Shown here one piece after another: positions 1 to 7,741 of a stretch of DNA of 32,769 nucleotides. Location: the NCBI GenBank assembly GCA_902492855.1, contig CABUMU010000003.1, positions 1 to 32,769 of the forward strand, read 5' to 3'. The DNA is from an uncultured Collinsella sp. (GTDB lineage: Bacteria; Actinomycetota; Coriobacteriia; Coriobacteriales; Coriobacteriaceae). Both the position numbers and the translations under genes were made by a program. Position 1 is the stretch's first letter, and the number at the start of each line of letters is the position of its first letter. The notes beneath the pieces are model-generated. The model had not been told where the DNA came from. It was given only the letters and a program-made list of their open reading frames with translations, and ran no database searches.

Positions 1-38
1 GGCCTATCTTTGGCGTTGGAGCACGGGCGGCGCACCGA

Positions 39-662
39 CTACGGGCGCTCCATATTGGGGACGATACTGCCTTCGGTCACCGCATGCACGGCAAGACGCA
101 TGATGTTGTCGTAGCCAGTCTTGCTCAGGATCTCCGAAATGCGGCGCTTGATGGTGCCCTCGCTCATAAACAGCTCGGCCGCAATCTCGCGACGGCTCTT
201 GCCCTCGCAGGCGAGGCGCAAAATCGACAGCTCGACATCGTCGAGTGCCGCCGCGCCCGAAAAAATGCTTTCGGGCGGCTTGGGAAACGTGCAATAGCCC
301 GCCAGCGTGGAGCGCATCACAGCGAACAGCTCGTCGATACCGACGTTCTTGTACACAAAGCTATCGACGCCCGCCTCGCGAGCCTGATCGACAAAGGTGA
401 TCTCGGGCATGCCCGTCATGATAATGATGCGACACTCGGGCAGCTGTTCCTTGATACGTGCCGCCGCCACGATGCCGTTTGAATCGTGTTCGGTGCACAC
501 GTCCATCAGTATCATGTCCGGGCGCTCCTTGAGCGCGACACCCAAGGCCTCGGAGGCATCGGCGATCGCGGCGACGACGGTCATATCGGGCTGGTCGCCA
601 ACGGAGCGTGCCAGGCTTTCGCGCAAAATGGCCTGGTCTTCGACAATTAACACGCGGATCAT
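39..662 (-). CDS. NarL/FixJ-type response regulator
   Basis: DNA-binding response regulator of 207 aa. The receiver domain (about 1-120) has the acidic pocket (IVEDQ), the phosphoacceptor Asp54 in ILMDV and the conserved Lys in VYKN. The C-terminal LuxR helix-turn-helix (about 140-198) reads LSILRLACEGKSRREIAAEL then SEGTIKRRISEILSK. It is the last gene of a three-gene operon. Its ATG overlaps the kinase stop in an ATGA arrangement, with AAAGGAG 6 bases upstream of the start, so it is translationally coupled and very probably phosphorylated by the kinase at 659-2158. The target genes are not visible here. The family assignment is secure; the signal is unknown. Confidence 0.93.
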   Translation of the reverse strand: MIRVLIVEDQAILRESLARSVGDQPDMTVVAAIADASEALGVALKERPDMILMDVCTEHDSNGIVAAARIKEQLPECRIIIMTGMPEITFVDQAREAGVDSFVYKNVGIDELFAVMRSTLAGYCTFPKPPESIFSGAAALDDVELSILRLACEGKSRREIAAELFMSEGTIKRRISEILSKTGYDNIMRLAVHAVTEGSIVPNMERP

Positions 663-2158
663 GAGTTTCTCCTTTGGGACGTGTCGTTGGCGTTAAGCGG
701 AATGGATACCGTAAGCGTAAAGGGCGGGGCAGCATGGACCTCTAGGCTGCCACCCAGATCTTGCGCGACATGCCTCATACCTGGGATACCCGTTCCCTCG
801 CGATACGATACGGGGGCCGGGGACCCGTCGTTAGAAATCGTCATGCGCGCGACGGCTACAGCATCCGCCCCCTCCTGCCACAGACGCACGTGGATCCGAT
901 GCGCCTGCGCATGCTTGGTGGCATTGGTCGATGCCTCACGAATAATCTGCAAAAATGCGACGGCGACACGCACGTCCTCGGGCAGCGTGCCCTCAACATC
1001 GATTTGCACACTCACCAGGCCAAAAGCATGGACGATATCACCCAGCTGCTCTGCAGGCTCGCCGGCACCGGCACTGCGCAAATCGGCGGCAATTGAGCGT
1101 AGCAACGGGTCAATCTGCTCGAACGACTCATCGTCCAGACGCCCCTCCTCCAAATAGCGATGAAGAATGGACAGACGCTGCCCGATTACATCGTGAACGC
1201 GGGCACGCATACGTAGGTAGACCGCATTGTCGGCAACCTTTTTAACCTCTTCGATCTGGGCCTGGAGCTCTTGGCCCGCAAGCTCAAGCAGGTGGTTGGC
1301 TTGCGCCAGGCGGTCGTGGGCATGCGCATACTCCGTCACGTCCAGGCCGACGACGCGCTCGAACGGACGGCCCGAGACCGTAACGGAGTCACGCACGAAC
1401 AGACGAATCTCGGAAGGAGAGATCTCGACCACGGCGCGATCCCTGCCAAAGCGATCAAGGTCGATATGGGCGCGATTAGCGCTGCTTTCGGGCATTTGCA
1501 TGCTAAGTTTGCGCAGGTCGTTCCATGTGCTGCTCATGTCACACAGATCGGTAGGCATATGAAGCTCCACCAGGTTTTTACGCATGCAGCGGTTCATGAG
1601 CAGCGGACGGCCCCTCGGGTCCAGATACAGGATGCCCACGGGAATCACGTTGATGGTTTCAATCGTCGAGAATGCGGTGATATCCTCCTGGCGGTTACGG
1701 ACGTCCATCAAGAGCGCAGCGATGGTACGGAACAGGAAGAACGCTCCCTCTGCGATAAGGACAACGGTCCACGCCGAGCCCATGGCAAAAACCACCGGCG
1801 GTGTAACAGCGGCAACAAGCAGAAGCTCGACCAGCATGACGGGGCGACGATAGTGCACCATAAGCAGCACGCCATAGGCAAAAATCGCGGCATTGAGCCA
1901 CAACGCTCCGCCCATTGCCCTGGCGCAAACGTCAAGCGGCGCCACCAGATGCGAGCCAGACGACGCGAACAGGATAAGCGCCGAAATCATCAGGTGAAGC
2001 ACAAGGCTCGCCTCGTAGGCGCAAATCACCTTTCGGTTATAGGACGAGCGGCGCGATGCGATGAGCGGGACGTGAATCGTCTGCAGACACGCAGCCAGGG
2101 CAAAGACAACATCGAGCGCAACGATTTGGGGAAGGATGAGCGAAATCTGCATCGTCAC
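659..2158 (-). CDS. Membrane sensor histidine kinase (HisKA_3 / HATPase_c)
   Basis: Sensor kinase of 499 aa. Residues 1-150 form about five hydrophobic segments with short loops. A PAS-like linker follows (about 165-280), then a short coiled coil (283-312), the dimerisation/phosphoacceptor box RARVHDVIGQRLS with His322, the N-box IIREASTNATKHAQ (405-418) and a G-box GTGIPGMRHVAQDLGGSL. These mark the NarX/DesK class that pairs with LuxR-type regulators. The start is either a GTG that overlaps the TGA of the upstream gene (GTGA) or an ATG two codons later at 2152; AGGGCGGG lies just upstream. The short extracytoplasmic loops suggest that it senses within the membrane or through the 7TM protein encoded immediately upstream. 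Confidence 0.93.
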   Translation of the reverse strand: MTMQISLILPQIVALDVVFALAACLQTIHVPLIASRRSSYNRKVICAYEASLVLHLMISALILFASSGSHLVAPLDVCARAMGGALWLNAAIFAYGVLLMVHYRRPVMLVELLLVAAVTPPVVFAMGSAWTVVLIAEGAFFLFRTIAALLMDVRNRQEDITAFSTIETINVIPVGILYLDPRGRPLLMNRCMRKNLVELHMPTDLCDMSSTWNDLRKLSMQMPESSANRAHIDLDRFGRDRAVVEISPSEIRLFVRDSVTVSGRPFERVVGLDVTEYAHAHDRLAQANHLLELAGQELQAQIEEVKKVADNAVYLRMRARVHDVIGQRLSILHRYLEEGRLDDESFEQIDPLLRSIAADLRSAGAGEPAEQLGDIVHAFGLVSVQIDVEGTLPEDVRVAVAFLQIIREASTNATKHAQAHRIHVRLWQEGADAVAVARMTISNDGSPAPVSYREGTGIPGMRHVAQDLGGSLEVHAAPPFTLTVSIPLNANDTSQRRNS

Positions 2159-4038
2159 TCACCCGCCCTCGGCATCAAGACGATCATGCGCAGCTGGCCG
2201 GGCTCACCCTCAAGGCGGTATGCCACGTTGCGCCCTTGCAGAGCGCTTTCGAGCTCTTGCGCAGCGGGCGTCTGCGAAAGATCTTCATCATCGTTGGAAA
2301 AAAGCGTGGCGCGCAGCTCGACACTGCATCGGTCATGGTCGCCCAAGTGATACATAAGCGCCGGATGGTCGGTGGTGTAGGCAAAAAACGCAAAGTCATA
2401 CACGCAGTCGTACAGGGCGCTTACCGTACTGGCGTGCAACGGGCGCCGTATGGCGATAATCGAGGCGCAATCGATATCGATGGTGCGCAGGTCGCTTGCG
2501 AGCTCGTTGGCAATGAGCTGAATGCGGTCGCGATCAAAACCGCTCTCCCCGTGCTGTGCCAACGTGAGCGACCCCTTGCGCTTGCAATAGGCGACGAGCA
2601 TCTTGGCGCGCTGCAGCATGCGGTAACGCTCGTGCGAAGACGCTTCGTCGGTCAACGACGGCAGCGAGCTCAGCAGGTCGTACATCCCTTCGAGCGCACG
2701 GGCAAGCGCCTGGTCTACGTCTTGGACCAGCAAGGTCTCGGCCTCTTGGTCTGCCAAATGCGTCTTAAGGTCGTAGTCGGCGGCGAGTAGCTCGTTTTGA
2801 CGCTGCAGCTCCATGCGACGATGCGCCAGTTCACGGTTAAGCTCGTTGAGCTCCGACACGTCTTGGGCAAGCAGGGCCGATCCGCCCAGCAGTGGAAAGG
2901 CACGGTACATCACATCGGGATCGGACGCCACGGCAAAGGCGTGGGCGCGGCCGTGCTCCTGGGTCCGCAACTCCTCGTGCACGCCCACCGGCATTGGCTT
3001 TGAAACTGGCGTGGCATAGACTTCCTGCAGGTCGCGCGTTAGAACTTTGAGGTCAAGCGGCAAGGTGTCGAAGATGCCGGCAATGTCGTGATACGACGGA
3101 ATGACACCACAATCGAGACAGATTTCCATCGCCACCACGCACAGGACGCAATAGACGAGCGAAAAGTTGAGCCTCCATGCCCAGGGCACGCGCAACGCAT
3201 ACGAGATGGCAAAGAATGCGCCACCCAGCAGTACGAGCGCCGCCGTGCCCGAGAAACGCTGAATGCGAAAGGACGAGGACCGACCAACCAGGATAAAAAA
3301 GGCCACAAAGTTAAAGGCCGTCCACACGAGGACGGCGAAATAACCCCAGCCGTACGTGTAATCGTTGCTCCAGGTGTCGCTTGTACGGTCAAAGCGAAAG
3401 ACCTGCTGGTGAAAATCGTTGGTGAGCACAAATCCGATAAGCAGGATGGCCACAATCCACAGCGCAGCGCAGTAGCGGCGACCCAGACGGTGTTGCTCCA
3501 GGCCCGCAAGGCGCAGGCCACACAACTGGTAGAGCAGCGGAATGAGCGTCATGGGCACGTAGTACAGGTACCACAGCACAGTGGCATAGAACGGCGTGAA
3601 CGACTTGTACTTGAGAATGACTTCGATCATCCAAAGGGCGCAGATGGTGGCGATGGCAACAAGGCGGCGGCGCAACACATAGTCCAAACAGCGCAGATAG
3701 ACCGATACGCCCCAGATCGAAAATATAATTGCGGCGACAAGCAGCGGGAGAGAGCTCGAATGGACGAGCGCATCCACGACCTCTCCGGACACCTCGCTAT
3801 AGGAGGGCACGGCGTTAGATAGTTTGGGGTCGAAGGCGAACAGCGCCGGCAAGACTGCCAAAAGCATGAGGAACAGTGCGGTGATGGCGCCGGCGATAGC
3901 GAAGACGCGGTGACGGTACGCCTGATGTGTTATACCAACAAGGAATCGCGGCATAGCGAAGAGCCTGCCGCCCCTGGGATCCGCCACGGGTGCGGATCGG
4001 GCGGCCGCGTGGCCGATATGTCGCTCGCGGGTACCCAT
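2155..4038 (-). CDS. 7TM sensor-like protein with degenerate kinase-like C-terminus
   Basis: Membrane protein of about 627 aa. From the ATG at 3954, about eight hydrophobic helices span roughly 275 residues, resembling the N-terminal 7TM region found on some histidine kinases. A cytoplasmic part follows with a coiled coil (NELNRELAHRRMELQRQNEL) and a region whose order recalls DHp-HATPase domains. No phosphoacceptor His box, N-box Asn or glycine-rich G-box can be found, so kinase activity is unlikely. It overlaps the true kinase gene by 4 bases and is probably its sensory partner. The start is uncertain. The ATG at 4038 lies 9 bases after a TACACT -10-like box, while the ATG at 3954 has only weak GGCAGG. 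The reading frame continues to 4182, but that extension crosses a hairpin repeat and is rejected. Confidence 0.8.
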   Translation of the reverse strand: MGTRERHIGHAAARSAPVADPRGGRLFAMPRFLVGITHQAYRHRVFAIAGAITALFLMLLAVLPALFAFDPKLSNAVPSYSEVSGEVVDALVHSSSLPLLVAAIIFSIWGVSVYLRCLDYVLRRRLVAIATICALWMIEVILKYKSFTPFYATVLWYLYYVPMTLIPLLYQLCGLRLAGLEQHRLGRRYCAALWIVAILLIGFVLTNDFHQQVFRFDRTSDTWSNDYTYGWGYFAVLVWTAFNFVAFFILVGRSSSFRIQRFSGTAALVLLGGAFFAISYALRVPWAWRLNFSLVYCVLCVVAMEICLDCGVIPSYHDIAGIFDTLPLDLKVLTRDLQEVYATPVSKPMPVGVHEELRTQEHGRAHAFAVASDPDVMYRAFPLLGGSALLAQDVSELNELNRELAHRRMELQRQNELLAADYDLKTHLADQEAETLLVQDVDQALARALEGMYDLLSSLPSLTDEASSHERYRMLQRAKMLVAYCKRKGSLTLAQHGESGFDRDRIQLIANELASDLRTIDIDCASIIAIRRPLHASTVSALYDCVYDFAFFAYTTDHPALMYHLGDHDRCSVELRATLFSNDDEDLSQTPAAQELESALQGRNVAYRLEGEPGQLRMIVLMPRAGE

Positions 4039-4153
4039 AGTGCTTTTAGTGTACCGACAGGCAGGCTCAAAAAGCGGGCCACATGTCCCAAAATCCGCAG
4101 ACGGCAAGGCGCCCGGCAGCCTCCCCCGTCTGGCACTTCCCGATATCCGCCCG

Positions 4154-4200
4154 CCCCAAACCACCGCAAAGGAGACAGGCACCTTTGTGGTGGTTTGGGG
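4154..4200. terminator. Perfect-looking hairpin downstream of the DUF4867 gene
   Basis: Arms 4154-4172 and 4182-4200 pair over 19 bp with one G.T-type mismatch around a 9-base loop (AGACAGGCA). It sits just after the stop of the minus-strand gene at 4208 and could terminate it, but no U-tract follows on either strand. It may instead be a copy of an intergenic repeat. Confidence 0.6.
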
Positions 4201-4207
4201 CGATGCG

Positions 4208-4852
4208 CTAGTCCACGGTGATGTCGAGGTTCTTGCCGATGAGACCTACGTAGCCGCCCTCGGCTGCCTTGGGGCTGTCAGCATGGCAGAGGACCCACTT
4301 GTCGGCCTTCCAGTAGCAGTAGCTGTCACCGGCGGCAGGCATGTCGGATGCAGCCTCGGGGCGCGGGCCGTTGGTGCCCGCCGGCAGCGCCACCATCACC
4401 TGGAAGCCGCCGTCATCGACCATGCAGGGCGTGTAGTGGAGCGTGGTGTTGAAGACTTCGACGACCGTACCCGCCGGCACGCGGAACGCCTTGACGCACG
4501 CGGTGTCGAGCTTACCGTCCTCGATCTCCCAGCGATGCGCCACGAGCAGGATAAAATCGCGTGCACCCAGGTTGAACTCGCTGGCGCGGTGATACTCCAG
4601 GCAGTTGAGCTGCGTGTTGTGGCCGTTGCACCAGCCGAGCTGGAAGGGACGGCCGCCAAACATGAGAAAGCCAAGCTTGTCGGCATCCTTGACGTCCTCG
4701 AGCTCCGGCGCACTTGCAACGTACTTGCTGCCCTCGGGAATGGGCGTGGCAGAGAGCGCCTCGAGCACGGGCGACGTAAGCTCGGACGGAACGTTATCCC
4801 AAACGTTGCCATAGGACTTGAACTCGGGATCGTTGACAGAGTAGATATGCAT
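4208..4852 (-). CDS. DUF4867 family protein
   Basis: Soluble protein of 214 aa resembling the DUF4867 family, which has been related to cupin-like sugar or ureidoglycolate enzymes; no reaction is established. Visible landmarks are LGWCNGHNTQLNCLEYHRAS (about 90-109), where a His/Glu/His-rich stretch could bind metal, and a hydrophobic beta-rich core (RDFILLVAHRWEI, GTVVEVFNTTLHYTPC) consistent with a beta barrel. There is no signal peptide or membrane segment. The start is the ATG at 4852 with CAGGAG 6 bases upstream; the frame extends to 4954 but that part lacks a ribosome site and runs over the promoter region. It appears monocistronic, bounded by the luxS terminator upstream and a hairpin downstream. 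The family call comes from memory of its conserved motifs. Confidence 0.75.
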   Translation of the reverse strand: MHIYSVNDPEFKSYGNVWDNVPSELTSPVLEALSATPIPEGSKYVASAPELEDVKDADKLGFLMFGGRPFQLGWCNGHNTQLNCLEYHRASEFNLGARDFILLVAHRWEIEDGKLDTACVKAFRVPAGTVVEVFNTTLHYTPCMVDDGGFQVMVALPAGTNGPRPEAASDMPAAGDSYCYWKADKWVLCHADSPKAAEGGYVGLIGKNLDITVD

Positions 4853-4879
4853 GTTCGCTCCTGTTCGTTTATGTGACAG

Positions 4880-4903
4880 TATGAACATTCTAGAACAAAC
4901 ATA
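4880..4903. promoter_or_regulatory. Imperfect palindrome upstream of the DUF4867 gene
   Basis: A 24-base imperfect palindrome with outer arms TATG/CATA and the central 8-base palindrome TTCTAGAA lies 27 bases upstream of the ATG at 4852. The minus strand also offers a TAGAAT -10-like box here. It is a candidate operator; the regulator is unknown. Confidence 0.35.
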
Positions 4904-4936
4904 AGCGATTTTAAACACTCGTCCCGACCACTCAGC

Positions 4937-4968
4937 AAAAAGGCACCCCCGCATAAGCGAAGGCGCCC
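4937..4968 (-). terminator. Intrinsic terminator of luxS
   Basis: On the minus strand GGCGCC and GGTGCC (one G.U pair) close a stem that continues internally with CGC/GCG around TTAT, followed at once by TTTTT. It lies about 30 bases after the luxS stop and is the best formed rho-independent terminator in the window. Confidence 0.85.
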
Positions 4969-4996
4969 AATGCGCGCGTTTTGGGCGATAAAGCCT

Positions 4997-5485
4997 TTAC
5001 GCCTGCTGATAGTGCAGGTGCTTCTCGTCGATATCGGCCAGGTCGCGGTCGAGGTAGCGGCGCGCGAGCCAGTTAGCCATGGGAAGGTTCTGGTCTAGGT
5101 AGTTGCCGCACTCCTCGGGAGCGGCACCGGGAACATCGCCCTCAAAGCCGGCGACAAACTCGAACAGCTCACGTACGAGCGGCAGAATCTCCTCGCTCGT
5201 CACTTCGCCAAATACGACGAGGTAAAAGCCCGTGCGGCAGCCCATGGGGCCAAAGTAGACAATGCGGCTCGACCACTCGGCATGGTTGCGGAGGAACGTC
5301 GCGCCCAGGTGCTCGATGGTGTGGCACTCGGCGGTGTTCATGACCGGCTCCTTGTTGGGCGTGGTCAGGCGCAGGTCAAAGGTGGTGACGGCGGCGCCGG
5401 TCGCCGGATCGCGGTCGATGCGGCTCACATACACGCCGGGCTCAAGCAGCAGATGGTCAACGGAAAAGCTCGCAATGCGCTCCAT
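4997..5485 (-). CDS. luxS: S-ribosylhomocysteine lyase (LuxS)
   Basis: LuxS cleaves S-ribosylhomocysteine to homocysteine and DPD, the precursor of autoinducer-2, in the activated methyl cycle. The protein has 162 aa, normal for the family. The Fe/Zn ligands are all present: His55 and His59 in HTIEHL and Cys126 in EECGNY. The catalytic Cys83 lies in GPMGCRTGFY. The ATG at 5485 is preceded by GAGAGG at a usable distance. It stands alone between a hairpin (5508-5579) and its own terminator (4937-4968). No Pfs nucleosidase gene is adjacent. The function is secure from the active-site residues; whether AI-2 is used as a signal here cannot be told. Confidence 0.97.
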   Translation of the reverse strand: MERIASFSVDHLLLEPGVYVSRIDRDPATGAAVTTFDLRLTTPNKEPVMNTAECHTIEHLGATFLRNHAEWSSRIVYFGPMGCRTGFYLVVFGEVTSEEILPLVRELFEFVAGFEGDVPGAAPEECGNYLDQNLPMANWLARRYLDRDLADIDEKHLHYQQA

Positions 5486-5507
5486 GGCAGATCCTCTCGG
5501 TAGTCAA

Positions 5508-5579
5508 TTTGGGACGGGGCTCTTTTAGCTGGTTCGATTGGTCGCACCAATCATACCAGTCAAAAAGCCCCGTCCCAAA
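5508..5579. terminator. Long imperfect hairpin between the nucleoside hydrolase gene and luxS
   Basis: The 14-base arms 5508-5521 and 5566-5579 are exact reverse complements (core GGGACGGGGCT). An inner stem (GATTGGT/ACCAATC, with CTGGT/ACCAG outside it) closes the middle. It lies 8 bases after the nucleoside hydrolase stop, so it probably terminates that operon. The run of T on the far side is weak, and the GGGACG core resembles other intergenic repeats in this window. Confidence 0.65.
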
Positions 5580-5587
5580 AAGACAAC

Positions 5588-6562
5588 TTAGCCCAAGACG
5601 CGGGCCATACGTGTCTTGAACTCGGACAGGAAGCGCGGAGCATCCACGGTCAGTGCCACAAGCGCGCTCTTGTCCGGATCGGACAGGCGGCGCTCATCGC
5701 AGATGGTGCGACCGCGGTACTCGCCCAGCAGATCAACACGCAGGTTACAGCCGAGCGCACCTACGAGCGTGGGGTCGATCGCCACGGCAACGGCCAGCGG
5801 ATCGTGCAGCGCACAACCACCCAGGTAGGGTGCGTTCATCTCGTACGAGCCAATGTAGTGCTCGACCATGCTCACAAATGCGCAGCCCGCCATAGTGCCC
5901 GAACCCGTCCAGCCGGCAATGTCGCGGCGTGTGAGCACCACGCGATGCGTCACGTCCAGACCCACCATGGTGAGCTTACGGCCCGAGCGCAGCACCGCGT
6001 CGGCTGCCTCGGGGTCGCTCGCCATATTGGCCTCGGCGCCCGCGCTCACGTTGCCGGGCACGGTAAGGGCGCCGCCCATCACGACCACGCGGCCGATGGA
6101 CATCATCGCCGCCGCATCGCGCTCCAGGGCGAGCGCCAGGTTGGAGAGCGGGCCAGTCGCTACGTAGACCAGATCGGGACCATAGGTGCGCGCGGCATCG
6201 ATCAGATAATCGACCGCAGCGTTGCCGTCGGCCGAGGTCGCCCCCACCGGCTCGTAGGGCGACGCGGGCACGCTCGCGCCGCCGATGCCGTTCTTGCCGT
6301 GAATGAGCGCGGTGGACGCCGGCGGCGTATAGGGCTCAGTCGCCTGCAGAGGACGGTCGGCACCCAGGTACACCGGAACCTCGGGGCGACCCAGCAGATC
6401 GAGCACCGCCAGGCAATTGTGCGCCGATTGCTCGACGCGCACGTTACCAAAGCACGTGGTGATGCCCACGAGCTCCACCTCGGGGCTCGCGATGGCATAG
6501 GCCAGCGCCATCGCATCGTCAACACCCATATCCAGATCAAGGATCAGCTTCTTGATTGCCAT
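5588..6562 (-). CDS. Nucleoside hydrolase (inosine-uridine N-ribohydrolase family)
   Basis: Hydrolyses ribonucleosides to free base and ribose in nucleoside salvage. The protein has 324 aa, the usual length. The N-terminal Ca2+/ribose-binding signature is LDLDMGVDDAMAL (about 8-20), a variant of DTDPGIDDAxAL in which the key aspartates remain. The motif VYVATGPLSNLALAL (about 134-148) and the C-terminal HDPLAVAVAIDP (His-Asp ribose contacts) are also typical. It follows the ribokinase gene by 30 bases with GGAG 8 bases before its ATG, so ribose released here would be phosphorylated by its operon partner. Substrate preference (purine, pyrimidine or both) cannot be read from the sequence. Confidence 0.93.
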   Translation of the reverse strand: MAIKKLILDLDMGVDDAMALAYAIASPEVELVGITTCFGNVRVEQSAHNCLAVLDLLGRPEVPVYLGADRPLQATEPYTPPASTALIHGKNGIGGASVPASPYEPVGATSADGNAAVDYLIDAARTYGPDLVYVATGPLSNLALALERDAAAMMSIGRVVVMGGALTVPGNVSAGAEANMASDPEAADAVLRSGRKLTMVGLDVTHRVVLTRRDIAGWTGSGTMAGCAFVSMVEHYIGSYEMNAPYLGGCALHDPLAVAVAIDPTLVGALGCNLRVDLLGEYRGRTICDERRLSDPDKSALVALTVDAPRFLSEFKTRMARVLG

Positions 6563-6592
6563 TGTTCTACTCCGCTTCTCCGTCTTTATCGT

Positions 6593-7555
6593 TTAACCAA
6601 ACCAATGTTCAACTTCGGCGCGCGTGGGAATCGATTGCTGAGCGCCCAGGCGCGACACCGTCACTGCCGAGGCGCGAGCACCCGCGGCCATGCACTCAAA
6701 GAGCGGCAAGCCCTCTAGGCGAGCCGCCGCCAACGCGCCGATAAACGTATCGCCGGCGGCCGTGGTATCGACTACCGTACTCGAAAGTGCCGGCATGCGC
6801 AGCAGCTCACCGTCATTGCCGAGCGTAACCGAGCCGGCACCGCCCAACGTGATGACCGCGGCGCCGGCGCCCTTGTCGAGCAGCGCATTGAGCGCGGCGA
6901 CGCAACTCACATCATCCGTGGGCAGAATGCCCGTCAGAACCTGGCACTCGGTCTCGTTGGGACAGACCAGGTCGACCGCAGGCCAGACCTCCGCAGGCAG
7001 CTCGCAGGCAGGAGCTGGATTAAAGACCGTATAGAACCCCAGCCCGTGAGCGCAAACAAGCGCCTCGGCCGTCGCCGCAAGGTCACATTCGCCCTGGGCG
7101 ATAAAGACGCTTCCGGCAGCCGGGGCAATCTCGCTGGCGTCGCCGTCGAGCTCATGGACTACCAGACGCCTCAGCGCGCAGACAACGTCCCCGCCCGCAA
7201 GCGCATGGTTGGCGCCCGGTGACAGGATGATGCGGTTGTCGCTCTCGCAGCGAATGATAGTCGCGGTACCGGTCTCCACGTCATCGCGATGCACTACAAA
7301 GTCACAGTCCACGCCGGCGTCTTGGAGCCCCACCACGAGCGACGCGCCGAACGCGTCGCGACCGACCGCGCCGATCATGTGCGTGCACGCGCCCATACGC
7401 GCGGCAGCTACGGCCTGATTGGCGCCCTTGCCGCCGGCGTTGGTGATAAACCCGCTGCCGCCGACGGTCTCGCCCGCACGCGGTATACGCTCGCACGCCA
7501 CCGAAAGGTCCATGTTCATGCTGCCGAACACCGCAACGATGCCGCGATCTGCCAT
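6593..7555 (-). CDS. rbsK: Ribokinase (PfkB family)
   Basis: Phosphorylates D-ribose with ATP to ribose 5-phosphate. The protein has 320 aa from the ATG at 7555, chosen because GAGGAGG stands 5 bases upstream; an in-frame start 33 bases earlier has no such site. PfkB signatures are present: NMDLSVACERIPRAGETV at the N-terminus, GGKGANQAVAAARMG (sugar-binding glycine motif, about 40-54) and VDTTAAGDTFIGAL near residue 250, containing the catalytic Asp and anion hole. It is the first gene of a two-gene operon with the nucleoside hydrolase, making a nucleoside-to-ribose-5-phosphate route. Transcription probably starts at the promoter with a palindromic operator at 7619-7648. Other PfkB sugar kinases are possible, but the motifs and the partner favour ribokinase. 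Confidence 0.92.
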   Translation of the reverse strand: MADRGIVAVFGSMNMDLSVACERIPRAGETVGGSGFITNAGGKGANQAVAAARMGACTHMIGAVGRDAFGASLVVGLQDAGVDCDFVVHRDDVETGTATIIRCESDNRIILSPGANHALAGGDVVCALRRLVVHELDGDASEIAPAAGSVFIAQGECDLAATAEALVCAHGLGFYTVFNPAPACELPAEVWPAVDLVCPNETECQVLTGILPTDDVSCVAALNALLDKGAGAAVITLGGAGSVTLGNDGELLRMPALSSTVVDTTAAGDTFIGALAAARLEGLPLFECMAAGARASAVTVSRLGAQQSIPTRAEVEHWFG

Positions 7556-7618
7556 GGAAACCTCCTCATCTGCGGGCTTTGCACCCACCGTCGACCGTCG
7601 ATTGCGCGCCTTCGCACC

Positions 7619-7647
7619 TCTATAACTTTAGTTCACTTTGATGTGAA
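7619..7647 (-). promoter_or_regulatory. Promoter of the ribokinase operon
   Basis: On the minus strand TTCACA (7642-7647) and TATAGA (7619-7624) are separated by exactly 17 bases, a good sigma70-type promoter placed about 60 bases upstream of the ribokinase ATG. Confidence 0.7.
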
Positions 7648-7648
7648 C
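7631..7648. promoter_or_regulatory. Perfect palindromic operator GTTCAC-n6-GTGAAC
   Basis: GTTCAC (7631-7636) and GTGAAC (7643-7648) form a perfect inverted repeat over a 6-base spacer. It overlaps the -35 box and spacer of the ribokinase promoter, the position expected for a repressor. No regulator gene is adjacent. Confidence 0.6.
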
Positions 7649-7696
7649 GCACCCTTGAGGTTGCGCCAGCAGCAAGCATTCACAGGAGCAGGCAGC

Positions 7697-7702
7697 TACA
7701 AT
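7697..7702 (+). promoter_or_regulatory. Possible -10 box for the acyltransferase gene
   Basis: TACAAT 39 bases upstream of the ATG at 7742; no convincing -35 box is seen. The start has only a weak GGAT Shine-Dalgarno. Confidence 0.3.
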
Positions 7703-7741
7703 GAATACGTGCTGATTATTCTCGTCATTGGATGATGTTTT

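Noticed and set aside
4039..4182. N-terminal extension of the 7TM protein
   Set aside because: The extra residues cross the hairpin at 4154-4200, have no hydrophobic or conserved pattern and no ribosome site.
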